The notes: generated from the sequence alone by a model not told the origin. A DNA stretch of 64,000 nt from Thalassospira sp. HF15 (GCF_011806525.1 NZ_JAAVKI010000009.1:1-64000); one strand, 5' to 3'. Counted from the stretch's first letter, positions 1-9,276 are shown. A program made the numbers and translations.

Positions 1-498
1 AGCCTGTGGTTCTGGTGCGCGTTCAAGGGCTGCGGCGGCCGCCGCGGCCTCTTCGACTTCAAGCATCTTGCGACGCTGCTCCGCCCAGGCCTTTACCTTG
101 TCGAGAAGCTCTTCGCGGAACCCCTCGCCAACATTCAGATCCTTTGACGAGCTTGGCTTGGGGATGTAATCCACCGCCCCCAGCGTCATGGCCTGGAAAC
201 TGATATCGGCATTTCGCTTGGTCAGCGTGGACGCCATGATCACGCGGACTGTCGGATCGATTTCCAACAGTTTCGGCAAGGCCGTCAACCCGTCCATCAC
301 CGGCATTTCGATATCAAGAACGACGACTTCGATGCCGCCGCCTTCCATCACTGCCAGTGCTTCTTCGCCATTAGTAACCGATCCGACGACGTCAATGTCT
401 GCGTCTTCGGCCATCATGCGTGTAACAAGCCCGCGCACGATGGCGGAATCATCCACGATCAGGACTTTATATGGCGAATGGATAGGCGTCTCTTCCAC
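1..498 (-). CDS. cheB: CheB chemotaxis response regulator, N-terminal part (truncated by window edge)
   Basis: This is the last visible gene of the minus-strand chemotaxis operon. From a GTG start it encodes a receiver domain with the acidic pair D16/D17, phosphoacceptor D62 in the context LDIEMP, and the conserved lysine in YIPKPSS. The MASTLT and GAVDYIPKP motifs are typical of CheB rather than CheY. After about residue 125 comes a charged, alanine-rich linker, the usual hinge before the C-terminal methylesterase domain, which lies outside the window. CheB demethylates or deamidates receptor glutamyl residues when phosphorylated by CheA, giving adaptation. The 70-bp gap from cheY and shared strand indicate co-transcription. 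The start is the only upstream GTG/ATG consistent with the receiver fold. Confidence 0.9.
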   Translation of the reverse strand, partial: MEETPIHSPYKVLIVDDSAIVRGLVTRMMAEDADIDVVGSVTNGEEALAVMEGGGIEVVVLDIEMPVMDGLTALPKLLEIDPTVRVIMASTLTKRNADISFQAMTLGAVDYIPKPSSSKDLNVGEGFREELLDKVKAWAEQRRKMLEVEEAAAAAAALERAPEPQA

Positions 499-568
499 GT
501 AGCAGCGTCCCCGCTAGATTAAGGAGATCCGTTATTAAAGGCGTGCAGGTTCGCGTTGATCGGCCAGC

Positions 569-934
569 CTAGATCAGGCCGACCTGTTCAAACTTGGCCT
601 GAATGATCTCGCTATCGAACGGCTTCATGATGTATTCGTTCGCGCCAGCGGTAATCGCTTCCTGAATGTGTTCAAGGTCGTTTTCAGTTGTACAGAACAC
701 AACAACAGGATCATCGCCCCCAGGAGATGCACGAAGCTCACGCAGGAATTCAATCCCGCTTTTGACCGGCATGTTCCAGTCCAGCAGGACAGCCTCAGGC
801 ATGGACTCAAGGCACCGATCAATGGCCTCCTGACCGTCCACTGCCTCCACGACCGCAAATCCCATTTCTTCAAGGATACGGCGTGCTACCATTCGGATGA
901 CTTTCGAATCATCGACGACGAGACAACTCTTCAT
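569..934 (-). CDS. cheY: CheY single-domain chemotaxis response regulator
   Basis: A 121-aa stand-alone receiver domain. Visible active-site residues are D8/D9, phosphoacceptor D52 (LLDWNMP), T82/T83 and K104 (MKPFD). Length and lack of an output domain fit CheY, which is phosphorylated by CheA and binds the flagellar switch. It sits between cheW and cheB in the operon. A perfect 9-bp hairpin lies in the 83-bp gap upstream towards cheW. The WNMPVKSG sequence after the phosphoacceptor is typical of alphaproteobacterial CheY proteins encoded beside cheA. Confidence 0.95.
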   Translation of the reverse strand: MKSCLVVDDSKVIRMVARRILEEMGFAVVEAVDGQEAIDRCLESMPEAVLLDWNMPVKSGIEFLRELRASPGGDDPVVVFCTTENDLEHIQEAITAGANEYIMKPFDSEIIQAKFEQVGLI

Positions 935-981
935 CGACTTCCTTCTCGCTTACTTAGGTCGTTAAGCCACAATGGCAGGAA

Positions 982-1002
982 CCGGGCACATTTTGTGCCC
1001 GG
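982..1002. repeat. Perfect 9-bp hairpin between cheW and cheY
   Basis: Arms CCGGGCACA and TGTGCCCGG flank a TTT loop in the cheW-cheY gap. No T-run follows on the minus strand, so it is not a convincing terminator. It could be an mRNA processing or stability element within the operon. Confidence 0.6.
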
Positions 1003-1017
1003 CATGGAAATTTCAGT

Positions 1018-1524
1018 TTAACCGGCTTGCTTGACGGACGAAGTAAAGTCAAGCAGACGGGTCACATCAAGAATTACCAGAAGCTTCTTGTCGAGACGGA
1101 AAATACCGTCCGAGAATTCACGCCAACGCGGATCAAGCGTTGCCGGGTTCTGTTCGAACGCCTTTTTCGGAACGCTCAGAACCTCGCCAACCTGATCAAC
1201 CATCAGGCTGTAAAGCTCGCCGCCTTCGTCAACAACAATGCTCATGCCCGGATCATCGTCTTCGCGGTCACGCAAACCAAGGCGTTTGCGTACATCAATC
1301 GCCGTCACGATACGTCCACGCAGGTTCAATGACCCTGCGACTTCCGGCGGAGACAACGGAATACGGGTAATGCGTTGCGGGCCCAGAACATCCTGAACGG
1401 TCAGGACCGGGATACCGAAAAGCTGCTTGCCAATATTCGCGGTCACGAAATCCTGGCTGTCACCACCAAGTTCAAGGGCGCCGCCCTTTTCCTGGCTCGG
1501 GACGAGTGCGTTTTTATCGCTCAT
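1018..1524 (-). CDS. cheW: CheW chemotaxis adaptor
   Basis: A 168-aa CheW-like domain protein, the scaffold that couples chemoreceptors to CheA. The sequence has the family pattern: FVTANIGKQLFGIPVLTVQDV at the start of the first subdomain, a central NLRGRIVTAIDVRKRLGL block, and a DQVGEVLSV segment before the C-terminal helix. An N-terminal tail of about 25 residues precedes the domain. It lies 17 bp downstream of cheA and 83 bp upstream of cheY on the same strand, so it is part of the che operon. Confidence 0.95.
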   Translation of the reverse strand: MSDKNALVPSQEKGGALELGGDSQDFVTANIGKQLFGIPVLTVQDVLGPQRITRIPLSPPEVAGSLNLRGRIVTAIDVRKRLGLRDREDDDPGMSIVVDEGGELYSLMVDQVGEVLSVPKKAFEQNPATLDPRWREFSDGIFRLDKKLLVILDVTRLLDFTSSVKQAG

Positions 1525-1541
1525 AGGACTTTATCTCCCGC

Positions 1542-4256
1542 TTACATGCTGCTCAGTGTCTGGATCAGGGTCGAGACAAGCGCATCGCGATCAAATTTGG
1601 CCACATAGTCGCTAAAGCCGACCTGACGACCGCGTTCGAAGTCTTCCTCGCTGGTGTGCGAAGACAGGGCAATAATCGGAATTTCACCCCACTCTGCATC
1701 ATCCTGCAAGGCCTCGGCGAATTCAAAGCCGTTCATGCCCGGCATTTCGATGTCACTGATGATCGCGTCAAACTGGTTGCCACGGTTTTTAAGTTCCATG
1801 GCCTGTTCGGCGTTTTCAACCGCGGTGACATTGAAGCCAGCAACCGAAAGCATCGGAGTCAGCAGATTGCGGAAGAACGGGCTGTCATCAATCAACAGAA
1901 CGCGTTTTTTCTCGCCACCGCTTTCCTCATTACCGAACCAGTCACTGAATGCCAGTTCAAGATAGTAACCGGCATCAATCAGGTCGGTCGCCTTGCCGTC
2001 AATCACGGCCGAGCCAACCAGACCATCCTGGTCAGCAGTCAGTTCAACGTTCAGGACGTCATCAACGATATCAACGATCTCGTCGACAACCAGCCCCATG
2101 GTGCGCTCGCGATCCTGGAACACAAGGGTCGGCTGACGGCCTTCGGCCTTCATCTGGTAGCTGCCGTCGATAAAGACAAGCGGCATAAGCTTGCCGCGGT
2201 ACTGAACCAGCGGACGGCCATTGGAATGTTCGATATTCTCGACATCGATCTCTTCAAGGCGGGCAACCAGTGCCAGCGGAACCGCACGCACTTCGTTACC
2301 ACCAGCCCGGAAGACCAGCATGGAGGTGGTTTCGCGATCCGATGCATCCTGCTTGGCCTTGCCTTCGACACCTTGCGAACCACCAACGGTGATTTCGCCG
2401 GTGCGGGTGGCAATGCCGTTCGGATCAAGGATCATGATGACGCTACCATCGCCAAGGATGGTGTTGCCCGAGAACAGCGACAGATCGCGCAGGATCGGAG
2501 CAACCGGTTTGACAACGATTTCCTCGGTGTCGAACACGCGGTCAACGATGATACCAAACGAATATGTCCCGACCTGTGCAACCACGATGAATGCTTCTTC
2601 ATCAAGCGACTCATCAGTAGCATCGCTGTTATCAAGGCCAAGGATACGTTTGAGCGTCACCAGCGGCAGCAGACGGTTACGCAGACGCAGGACCGGCGTA
2701 TCGTGAATGCGTTCGATGGAATGCTCGGAATTGTTCGACGCGCGGACAAGTTCCAGAACACTGATCTGCGGGATGGCAAAGCGTTCGCCACCACTTTCGA
2801 CGATCAGCGCGGACACAATGGCCAGCGTCAGCGGGATCTTGATGATGAAGGTCGAACCACGGCCTTCGACCGATTTCAGTTCAACCGTACCACCGATCTT
2901 TTCGATGTTGGTACGCACAACGTCCATACCCACACCACGACCGGAAACCGAAGTCACCTTTTCTGCGGTCGAGAAGCCCGGCTTGAAGATGAACTGCTGG
3001 ATCTGCTGGTCACCCATGCTTTCCAGTTCGCTCTCGGTGGTCAGGCCATTGGCAATCGCCTTGGCCTTGATGCGATCAAGGTTCAGACCACGGCCATCAT
3101 CGGAAATCTCGATGATGATGTGACCACCTTCGTGATACGCATTCAGCGTGACTGTGCCGGTTTCAGGCTTGCCTGCGTCACGACGGCCCGGAATGTCTTC
3201 CAGACCGTGGTCGGCAGAGTTACGCACCATGTGGGTCAGCGGATCCTTGATCAGCTCAAGAACCTGACGGTCCAGCTCGGTGTCGGCACCGATCATCTGC
3301 AGATCGATCTTCTTGTTCATTTCAAGGGCAAGGTCGCGAACGATACGCGGCAGTTTTGCCCAGGCATTGCCAATCGGCTGCATACGGGTCTTCATCACAC
3401 CTTCCTGAAGGTCGGTGGTGATGTGCGACAGGCGCTGCAACGGAACGGTGAATTCACTGTCATCCTTGCCGCGAACCATCTGCAGGAGCTGGTTACGGGT
3501 CAGGACAAGCTCGGAAACGAGCGTCATAAGGTTTTCAAGCAGCTCGACATTCACACGAATGGTCTGGGCTGCAACAGAGCTTTCCTTGGTCTCGCCACGC
3601 GGTTCGGCCTTTGCCTTCTCGGCAGGCTTTTTGGCGGGTGCGACTTCCTGGGATTTCGCTGCTGCGGGCGGAGCGGCCGGTTTTGCCGGTGCTTCGGGCT
3701 CCGGTTCCGGCTCGGCGGCTGCGGCCGGTTCGTCGGGTACTTCGAAATCAGGATCGTATTCTGCGGCGTCAAATGCAGCCTGCAGCTTTTCGTCATCCGT
3801 CATCGGAACTTCTTCGTCAGCAGCTTCTTCTGCTGCGGCCGGGGCTGCTTCGGCAGCTGGCGCGCCACCCGGGATTTCACCGGTATCTGCGAAGTGGTTC
3901 AGACGTGCGATCAGTTCGGCATCGTTGCCGTCCGGCTCGGCTTCGTTCTGCTCAAGCTCGCCGAGCAGGTACTTAATCGTGTCAATCGACTCAAGCACCA
4001 GTGTCACGGCTTCTGCCGTTACGACCAGTTCGCCGTCACGGATTTTACCGAGCACGTTCTCGCCAGCGTGGGCAACAGCCTCAAGGCGCGGCAGGCCAAG
4101 GAAGCCGCAAGTGCCTTTAATGGTGTGAACCAAGCGGAAAATGTTGGACAAGATGTCCGGATCATTCGGGTTCTGTTCCAGCTTCACAAGCTCGACGTCG
4201 AGCGTCGAGAGGCTTTCAGAAGTCTCGGTCAGAAATTCACTTAAAAGATCGTCCAT
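1542..4256 (-). CDS. cheA: Hybrid CheA histidine kinase with two CheW-like domains and a receiver
   Basis: About 904 aa. The start at 4256 is preferred over an in-frame ATG 24 bp upstream because GGAGGGGG lies 4-6 bp before it. Domains in order: HPt (H44 in HTIKGTCGFL), an acidic Ala/Pro/Glu linker (about 125-230), dimerisation helices, an ATPase domain with N box VRNSADHGLE, G1 DDGRGLNLD and G2 GRGVGMDVV, a first CheW-like regulatory domain, a second CheW-like domain (about 640-770), and a C-terminal receiver with phosphoacceptor in ISDIEMP. Classical enteric CheA is near 650 aa and lacks the second CheW domain and receiver. The receiver may be a phosphate sink or signal terminator (inference). 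It heads the operon; a 142-bp AT-rich gap separates it from the chpT-like gene. Confidence 0.95.
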   Translation of the reverse strand: MDDLLSEFLTETSESLSTLDVELVKLEQNPNDPDILSNIFRLVHTIKGTCGFLGLPRLEAVAHAGENVLGKIRDGELVVTAEAVTLVLESIDTIKYLLGELEQNEAEPDGNDAELIARLNHFADTGEIPGGAPAAEAAPAAAEEAADEEVPMTDDEKLQAAFDAAEYDPDFEVPDEPAAAAEPEPEPEAPAKPAAPPAAAKSQEVAPAKKPAEKAKAEPRGETKESSVAAQTIRVNVELLENLMTLVSELVLTRNQLLQMVRGKDDSEFTVPLQRLSHITTDLQEGVMKTRMQPIGNAWAKLPRIVRDLALEMNKKIDLQMIGADTELDRQVLELIKDPLTHMVRNSADHGLEDIPGRRDAGKPETGTVTLNAYHEGGHIIIEISDDGRGLNLDRIKAKAIANGLTTESELESMGDQQIQQFIFKPGFSTAEKVTSVSGRGVGMDVVRTNIEKIGGTVELKSVEGRGSTFIIKIPLTLAIVSALIVESGGERFAIPQISVLELVRASNNSEHSIERIHDTPVLRLRNRLLPLVTLKRILGLDNSDATDESLDEEAFIVVAQVGTYSFGIIVDRVFDTEEIVVKPVAPILRDLSLFSGNTILGDGSVIMILDPNGIATRTGEITVGGSQGVEGKAKQDASDRETTSMLVFRAGGNEVRAVPLALVARLEEIDVENIEHSNGRPLVQYRGKLMPLVFIDGSYQMKAEGRQPTLVFQDRERTMGLVVDEIVDIVDDVLNVELTADQDGLVGSAVIDGKATDLIDAGYYLELAFSDWFGNEESGGEKKRVLLIDDSPFFRNLLTPMLSVAGFNVTAVENAEQAMELKNRGNQFDAIISDIEMPGMNGFEFAEALQDDAEWGEIPIIALSSHTSEEDFERGRQVGFSDYVAKFDRDALVSTLIQTLSSM

Positions 4257-4398
4257 ATACCCCCTCCAAAACTCCAACAATCAATTGCTTGCCGGAACTG
4301 GAACTCCCATTAAAACGTCGATACACAACATAATACTATACATTGATATCATACGTAGAAGCTATCACACGCTATTACCAGACCTGCAGGTCAAATTT

Positions 4399-5004
4399 TT
4401 ATCCATAGATCAATGCAATATTTTCATCCTGTTGCAAGACTGAAAGAGCACCACCGCCCAGTTTAGCCAATTTCCGCAAGAAAAACGCCTGAACATTTCG
4501 CGGATCAAGTACTTCAGCAGAGACTTCTTTTTCCAAAACGTTCATGATTTCAGGGCGCAAGGCGGCACGTTTCCCCTCGCCCAGCACCGTTACCTTGCCG
4601 GAGTCGCGCATCACCGAAAGCGTTCCTCCGAATGGCAAGGCCTCGCGGGCCAGCATAACCATATTCAATACGATTCTTGCATGCGATGGATCAATTGGAA
4701 GGTCCGGCCAGTCGAGCGCCACCTTTCCTTCGGCCGCATAAGTCTGTTTTGCGGCGTCGCGCATCGCACCTGTATCGGCACTGCTGCCCGCGCGTCCAAA
4801 GGCCAATCGGAACAGTTGCAGACGTCGTGCGGCCTCAAGCCCGCTTTTACGCATAAGGGCGAGCGCCTCGTCATCACCGACTCCGTCTTCCCCCATCAGC
4901 TCCGCCCCGGCATTGACCGCCCCAACCGGGCCGACAAGATCGTGACAGATCCGCGAACTGATCAATTCGATCAAGGTCAGTTCAAGGGTGGCATCCTCTA
5001 CCAT
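4399..5004 (-). CDS. chpT: ChpT-like histidine phosphotransferase (DUF2328 family)
   Basis: About 201 aa. The motif SSRICHDLVGPVGAVNAGAE near the N-terminus (H21) is the phospho-accepting helix of ChpT-type histidine phosphotransferases, dimeric kinase-like proteins without ATP binding that relay phosphate from CckA to CtrA and CpdR in alphaproteobacteria. A degenerate ATPase-like C-terminal half follows, as in the family. The internal ATG at 5004 is chosen because GGAGAG sits 8 bp upstream; an in-frame ATG at 5031 lacks this. It precedes cheA on the same strand but has its own AT-rich downstream gap, so cheA may have a separate promoter. Whether this is the cell-cycle ChpT or a paralogue dedicated to motility cannot be decided here. 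Confidence 0.8.
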   Translation of the reverse strand: MVEDATLELTLIELISSRICHDLVGPVGAVNAGAELMGEDGVGDDEALALMRKSGLEAARRLQLFRLAFGRAGSSADTGAMRDAAKQTYAAEGKVALDWPDLPIDPSHARIVLNMVMLAREALPFGGTLSVMRDSGKVTVLGEGKRAALRPEIMNVLEKEVSAEVLDPRNVQAFFLRKLAKLGGGALSVLQQDENIALIYG

Positions 5005-5300
5005 AGCGCGGACTCTCCAAGGTATTTGCATGTCTTCAAGGGACCCTGTTCCAAAACAGGGTGCCCGACCCCGAACGGCCTGTGCAGATCACAAAGGCCA
5101 CTCGCAGAAGGCACAAGATTGCCGCGTATATATTAAGAGCTTATTTAGCACGCTTTAAAATCAGGCTTTTCTAACCCGGCAAATTTTGCCCGCGGCCTGC
5201 AAACCTGCCTGTGGCGCAATGCGATCATAACAGCCGCAAATTGTGCATTCGTCATAATCGGCCTATATTGAAGGTAGCTACACAGGATACAGAGTACCCA
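5005..5300. promoter_or_regulatory. Divergent intergenic region with a perfect hairpin
   Basis: This gap separates the minus-strand chpT-like gene from the plus-strand DUF3553 gene and must hold both promoters. A perfect stem-loop, ACCCTGTT-ccaa-AACAGGGT, lies at 5043-5062, about 40 bp upstream of chpT, where it would fall in the 5-prime leader. No T-run follows. I could not assign -35/-10 boxes with confidence. Confidence 0.45.
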
Positions 5301-5486
5301 ATGGATTTCTTGCTGACGCCAGGCGCCATCGTGCGTCATCCCGACCAACCCGACTGGGGACTGGGCCGAATTCAGGCCGTCGACGGGGATCGAATCGCTG
5401 TCAATTTCGAAGAAGCCGGTCGCCAGATCATCCGCCCGCGCTTTGTTGTGCTCGAAATCGTCGAAGCTGCCGGTGGCTACGAATAG
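5301..5486 (+). CDS. Small DUF3553-family protein
   Basis: A 61-aa protein beginning MDFLLTPGAIVRHPDQPDWG. The pattern VRHPxxPxWGLGRIQ...VNFEEAG matches the small DUF3553 proteins common in alphaproteobacteria; it resembles the beta-rich CarD/UvrD tail-like module in which a 'GxG' turn follows PxWG. Function is not established. The ATG at 5301 is chosen over one 90 bp upstream because the family begins at the MDFLL segment. It stands alone between divergent chpT and the 270-aa gene. Confidence 0.75.
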   Translation: MDFLLTPGAIVRHPDQPDWGLGRIQAVDGDRIAVNFEEAGRQIIRPRFVVLEIVEAAGGYE

Positions 5487-5637
5487 GGCATCGGATCACA
5501 ACAGGTCAGGAAGACCGACAACTGGCATACAGATTGCTCTGTTTGTTAATGAATTTAACCTACAAGATGGACTCTATCGGACTTTGGATAGATGAACCTG
5601 ACACGAGCAAAACAGTCTTAAGAAGGTCTCGAAACCC

Positions 5638-6450
5638 ATGATTGCAGCCAACAAACCACCGCGTGACAGCTTTAAACAGCGCCACCATGTCGCTGCGTTT
5701 ACCGTGCTGGAACAATTTGCCCAAGGGCTTGTACACTATGCCCGCGACCATGGCGGTTCCATTACCGAAGAACAGATTCTCAAGGCCGTCGACCGACTTC
5801 GCGACAACGAAGAACTGTTTGACAGTGCATGGGCGGTTCTTGAAGCCGATCTGGAATCGATCAAGGCACGCGAACATGCCGCAGTCCGCCATGATCCGTT
5901 TGGCCGTCTGCTTGTGTCGCGGTTCGATCATCTGCTCGAAGGCAACGAAGCCGGTGATACCGAACATGGCGCCCTGTCACGCACCATCCTGCAGCCTTTC
6001 TTCAAGGTCATTCGCATGATGGTCGGTATGGACATGCTTCAGGAAATCGATCGCGAGATCCACGAGATCATCGAAGCCCACGCCGACGACGACGATGAAC
6101 TGCGCAACCCTTCCGAATACTGGGATCACCTTGCCAAGGCCCCGGAAGTGCGTTCGCGCATCAATCTCGTCTTTGCCCGCATGGCGCTTCATTTCAGCAA
6201 CTATGAACACCGCAAGAAATGGCTGATCCAGCTGGTCAATGACAATATGGTCATGGGCGAGGAACGCTGGGAATTCACCGAAGCCCATTGCATCCGCCTG
6301 CTTGATGCGCTTTTTGCCGATGTCCGCAAAACCCTTGCCGTGCCCGAACAATCCGCCGAGCTGGTTGCCAAGATGGGCAGCGAAGATGTCGCAACGCTGC
6401 GTGAAGTGGTCAAATGCATTGATGCGGATGTTGCACGCCTTTCGGCCTGA
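5638..6450 (+). CDS. Conserved-looking hypothetical protein, 270 aa, no recognised domain
   Basis: I do not recognise this protein. It is soluble, predicted mostly helical, with no signal peptide or membrane segment. It contains an acidic stretch ADDDDE near residue 145 and a hydrophobic helical block RTILQPFFKVIRMMVGMDML at about residues 112-131. Codon use matches the neighbours and the reading frame is long and uninterrupted, so it is very probably a real gene. A GC-rich hairpin terminator follows at 6475-6507, so it is transcribed separately from moaA. Confidence 0.75.
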   Translation: MIAANKPPRDSFKQRHHVAAFTVLEQFAQGLVHYARDHGGSITEEQILKAVDRLRDNEELFDSAWAVLEADLESIKAREHAAVRHDPFGRLLVSRFDHLLEGNEAGDTEHGALSRTILQPFFKVIRMMVGMDMLQEIDREIHEIIEAHADDDDELRNPSEYWDHLAKAPEVRSRINLVFARMALHFSNYEHRKKWLIQLVNDNMVMGEERWEFTEAHCIRLLDALFADVRKTLAVPEQSAELVAKMGSEDVATLREVVKCIDADVARLSA

Positions 6451-6474
6451 ACACGTCTTGCAAGAACCGATATC

Positions 6475-6507
6475 AAGGCCGCCCATCGAAAACCGGGGCG
6501 GCTTTGA
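6475..6507 (+). terminator. Hairpin terminator after the 270-aa gene
   Basis: Arms GCCGCCC (6478-6484) and GGGCGGC (6496-6502) are followed by a short TTT, 25 bp after the stop codon. The T-run is weak, so termination may be partial. Confidence 0.55.
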
Positions 6508-6641
6508 TCGTTTTCACCTGACGGAAAGGTGATCGCGCCATATCGAAACAGACTGGTCAAACCCCCGTCTGCTATGCAACAGTTCCAACAGAAAAATTAC
6601 AAAAAGCCCCGGAAACTCAAGAACACCGGTTAAACGCCACC

Positions 6642-7640
6642 ATGACCAAACCACTGATCGACAAATATGGCAGACATGTCTCTTACCTGCGCGTATCGGT
6701 AACCGATCGCTGCGATTTCCGCTGCACCTATTGCATGGCGGAAAACATGACCTTTTTGCCCAAATCCGATGTTCTCTCGCTTGAAGAACTCGATCAGCTC
6801 TGCACGGCTTTCATCACGCGTGGCGTGCGCAAGTTGCGCCTGACCGGCGGCGAACCATTGGTCCGTCGGAATATCATGGATCTGATTGCCAATCTGTCGC
6901 GCCATCTTAAAACCGGCGCGCTGGACGAGTTGACCATGACCACCAATGGCAGTCAGCTTGCCACCTATGCCGATGATCTGGCGCGCCTTGGCGTCAAGCG
7001 CCTGAACATCTCGCTTGATAGTCTGGATTCCCAGAAATTCACCGAAATCACCCGGCGTGGCCGCCTTGAACAGGTACTGGCCGGGCTTGAGGCCGCCAAA
7101 CAGGCCGGCATTTCGATCAAGATCAACACAGTCGCACTTCGCAATTTCAACGAAGACGAAATGTCACGCCTTGTTGCCTGGTGCGGTAAGGAGGGTTTCG
7201 ACCTTTGCCTGATTGAAACCATGCCGCTTGGCGACATTGATGGGGATCGCACCGATCAATACCTGCCGCTGACGGCTGTGCGTGAACGCCTGGAACAGGA
7301 ATACACCCTGATCCCGTCCGATCACGTCACACCCGGCCCGGCCCGCTATACCACGGTCGCCGAAACCGGCGGACGTCTGGGCTTTATCACACCGCTGACC
7401 CATAATTTCTGCGAGGGCTGCAACCGTGTGCGTGTGACCTGCACCGGCACCCTTTACATGTGCCTTGGGCAGGAAGACCACGTTGATCTGCGCGCGGCGC
7501 TCCGCACCGGTGATCCGCGTGCGCTTGATCAGATGCTGGATGCCGCCATGGACCTCAAACCCAAGGGCCATGATTTCGTCATCGACCGCAAAGGCCAAAA
7601 GCCTGCTGTCGGGCGGCATATGAGCATGACCGGCGGCTGA
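6642..7640 (+). CDS. moaA: GTP 3',8-cyclase MoaA (molybdenum cofactor biosynthesis)
   Basis: A 332-aa radical SAM enzyme that converts GTP to 3',8-cyclo-GTP, the first step of molybdopterin synthesis. The N-terminal radical-SAM cysteines are C24, C28 and C31 in [12 protein letters not shown]. The [11 protein letters not shown] motif binds SAM. The C-terminal second iron-sulfur cluster is supplied by cysteines in [15 protein letters not shown], and the chain ends in the characteristic GG dipeptide needed for activity. Length is normal. The other moa genes are not adjacent; the downstream gene is an unrelated flavoprotein 36 bp away. Confidence 0.97.
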   Translation: MTKPLIDKYGRHVSYLRVSVTDRCDFRCTYCMAENMTFLPKSDVLSLEELDQLCTAFITRGVRKLRLTGGEPLVRRNIMDLIANLSRHLKTGALDELTMTTNGSQLATYADDLARLGVKRLNISLDSLDSQKFTEITRRGRLEQVLAGLEAAKQAGISIKINTVALRNFNEDEMSRLVAWCGKEGFDLCLIETMPLGDIDGDRTDQYLPLTAVRERLEQEYTLIPSDHVTPGPARYTTVAETGGRLGFITPLTHNFCEGCNRVRVTCTGTLYMCLGQEDHVDLRAALRTGDPRALDQMLDAAMDLKPKGHDFVIDRKGQKPAVGRHMSMTGG

Positions 7641-7675
7641 TCCGCAAAATTCACCTTTCCCAGAACAGGCACAAC

Positions 7676-8812
7676 ATGAAGATATTGATTGTCGGCGGCG
7701 GTATCGCCGGCTTGTCGTCCGCCATTGCCCTGCAAGATGACGGACACGACATTACAATTGTCGAAACCCTTGAGGACTGGAAACCGGCTGGTGCGGGATT
7801 ACACCTTCCAGGGAATGCAATTGAGGCCCTTCGTGCCCTTGGCATTGATCAGGATGTTGCTGCCAAATCCAGTGCTTTTCCAAGGCTGGATTATTACGAT
7901 CATCATGACCGCAAACTGTTTGCGCTAGAGACCGAGCAACTCTGCTGGCCAACCTTTCAGGCACTGACGCGTAGCGAGTTTCACGAAATCCTGTGCGCGA
8001 AGCTGATCACACCCACTATCCGGTTTGGCCTTTCCGTATCTGCCATTGACCATGACGCCGATCAGACGAAGGTAAGCTTTACCGACGGCACAAGCAGCAG
8101 CTTTGACCTCGTGGTCGGTGCTGACGGCATCAATTCAACTGTGCGACGGCTGGCTTTTGGAACAGAACACGTGCCGCAGCCGACCGGCTATATTTGCTGG
8201 CGCTGGATTACGGATTATCCCTTTGGCCTGACTGCGCCCAAATTCGTCATCGGTCACGGGCAGGTTATTCTGGTGATGCCGGTGGGCGGTAACCGCTTTT
8301 ATATCTATGCCAGCACCTATGATCCGGGCGAAAGAATACGCAATCTGCCGCCAAGCGAATTGTCCGCGCACTTTGCCCGATTTGATGGGCCGATACGCGA
8401 CATGCTCAGCACCATAAAACCCGACACACCAATTCACGAAGGTCGCCTTCAACAGATGGTCATGCCCGAATGGGTGGCCGGGCGCGTTGCGTTGATCGGG
8501 GATGCAGCCCATGGCACCCTTCCGACCATGGCACAGGGTGCGACCCAATCGATCAAGGATGGCCTCGCCCTCGCCAATGCCCTTCGCACGCACGCTGATA
8601 TCAAAACGGCCCTTGCTGATTGGCAGGCCGCACGTTTGCCAGAAGCCCACTGGGTGCAACAACAATCCCTGAAACGGATGGCCTTTGCCAAAATCAGCGG
8701 CAAGGCGGGTGTCTGGTTGCGCAATACCCTGATGCGCAAAATCGGCCCGAAGATTGTTGCAACAGGCTTTCAGCCACTGATTGATGGCAAGGCCGGAACA
8801 CGCAAAAACTAA
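7676..8812 (+). CDS. FAD-dependent monooxygenase (PHBH/UbiH-like)
   Basis: A 378-aa group A flavoprotein monooxygenase. The Rossmann motif GGGIAGLSSAIAL binds the FAD ADP moiety at the N-terminus; GADGINSTVR is the DG motif; IGDAAHGTLPTMAQGATQSI is the second FAD/ribityl-binding motif. Such enzymes hydroxylate or epoxidise aromatic or related substrates with NAD(P)H and oxygen. The substrate cannot be read from sequence. It follows moaA by 36 bp on the same strand. Its stop codon overlaps the 3-prime end of the convergent GIY-YIG gene by 4 bp. Confidence 0.88.
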   Translation: MKILIVGGGIAGLSSAIALQDDGHDITIVETLEDWKPAGAGLHLPGNAIEALRALGIDQDVAAKSSAFPRLDYYDHHDRKLFALETEQLCWPTFQALTRSEFHEILCAKLITPTIRFGLSVSAIDHDADQTKVSFTDGTSSSFDLVVGADGINSTVRRLAFGTEHVPQPTGYICWRWITDYPFGLTAPKFVIGHGQVILVMPVGGNRFYIYASTYDPGERIRNLPPSELSAHFARFDGPIRDMLSTIKPDTPIHEGRLQQMVMPEWVAGRVALIGDAAHGTLPTMAQGATQSIKDGLALANALRTHADIKTALADWQAARLPEAHWVQQQSLKRMAFAKISGKAGVWLRNTLMRKIGPKIVATGFQPLIDGKAGTRKN

Positions 8813-9276
8813 GCTGGAAAACTGCTGGCTTCCGCCATTGCAGCCATTGCGGCGGCATGGCTTTCCGCCGCCAGCAAATGCGCAGGGCAACCTAAGCAGT
8901 CTGAACTGCCAAAACCCGCGATGGGTATATTGATCCCTGGCAAAGCCGCGAATGCCACACGCAAATCGCATTCACATCCGCTAGGCGTTACCAATGCCGA
9001 AACTACCCGCCCCACTCCGTTTGAAGTCAGCTCATCGACATGCCAATGGGGTTTCTTGTCCCCTTTGCAGTGGCGTTTGACGCGCGCGGCAATGCCGCCG
9101 GGGCCGTTGGCGGAACCGCAATAAAGATAGGTGCCCTTGGGCAGGATCTTTCCGGCGAAGCGCTTGTTTTGCAGTGTCAGGTCAGCTTCGAGTTCGATCA
9201 CCAGAACGTAAGCTCCGGCAACTTTGGGAAGCTGCCGGAGGGTTTCGTCATTTATCTCCGGGAAAAACGTGCTCAC
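8809..9276 (-). CDS. GIY-YIG family protein (DUF123 type)
   Basis: A 155-aa protein with GAYVLVIELE followed about 30 residues later by GTYLYCGSANGPGGIAARVKR, the split GIY-YIG arrangement of DUF123 proteins related to endonuclease domains. A pair of cysteines near SGCECDLR and the motif GFGSSDCLGCPAHLL match the conserved C-terminal part of the family. Cellular role is unknown. It starts at GTG and overlaps the upstream gene's TGA by 4 bp (GTGA), which indicates translational coupling. Confidence 0.85.
   Translation of the reverse strand: MSTFFPEINDETLRQLPKVAGAYVLVIELEADLTLQNKRFAGKILPKGTYLYCGSANGPGGIAARVKRHCKGDKKPHWHVDELTSNGVGRVVSALVTPSGCECDLRVAFAALPGINIPIAGFGSSDCLGCPAHLLAAESHAAAMAAMAEASSFPA

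Noticed and set aside
1656..4244. 862-codon open frame antisense to cheA
   Set aside because: It mirrors the CheA codons (cheA is unambiguous), has a low-complexity Cys/Arg/Gly-rich composition and no recognisable domain, so it is a shadow frame.
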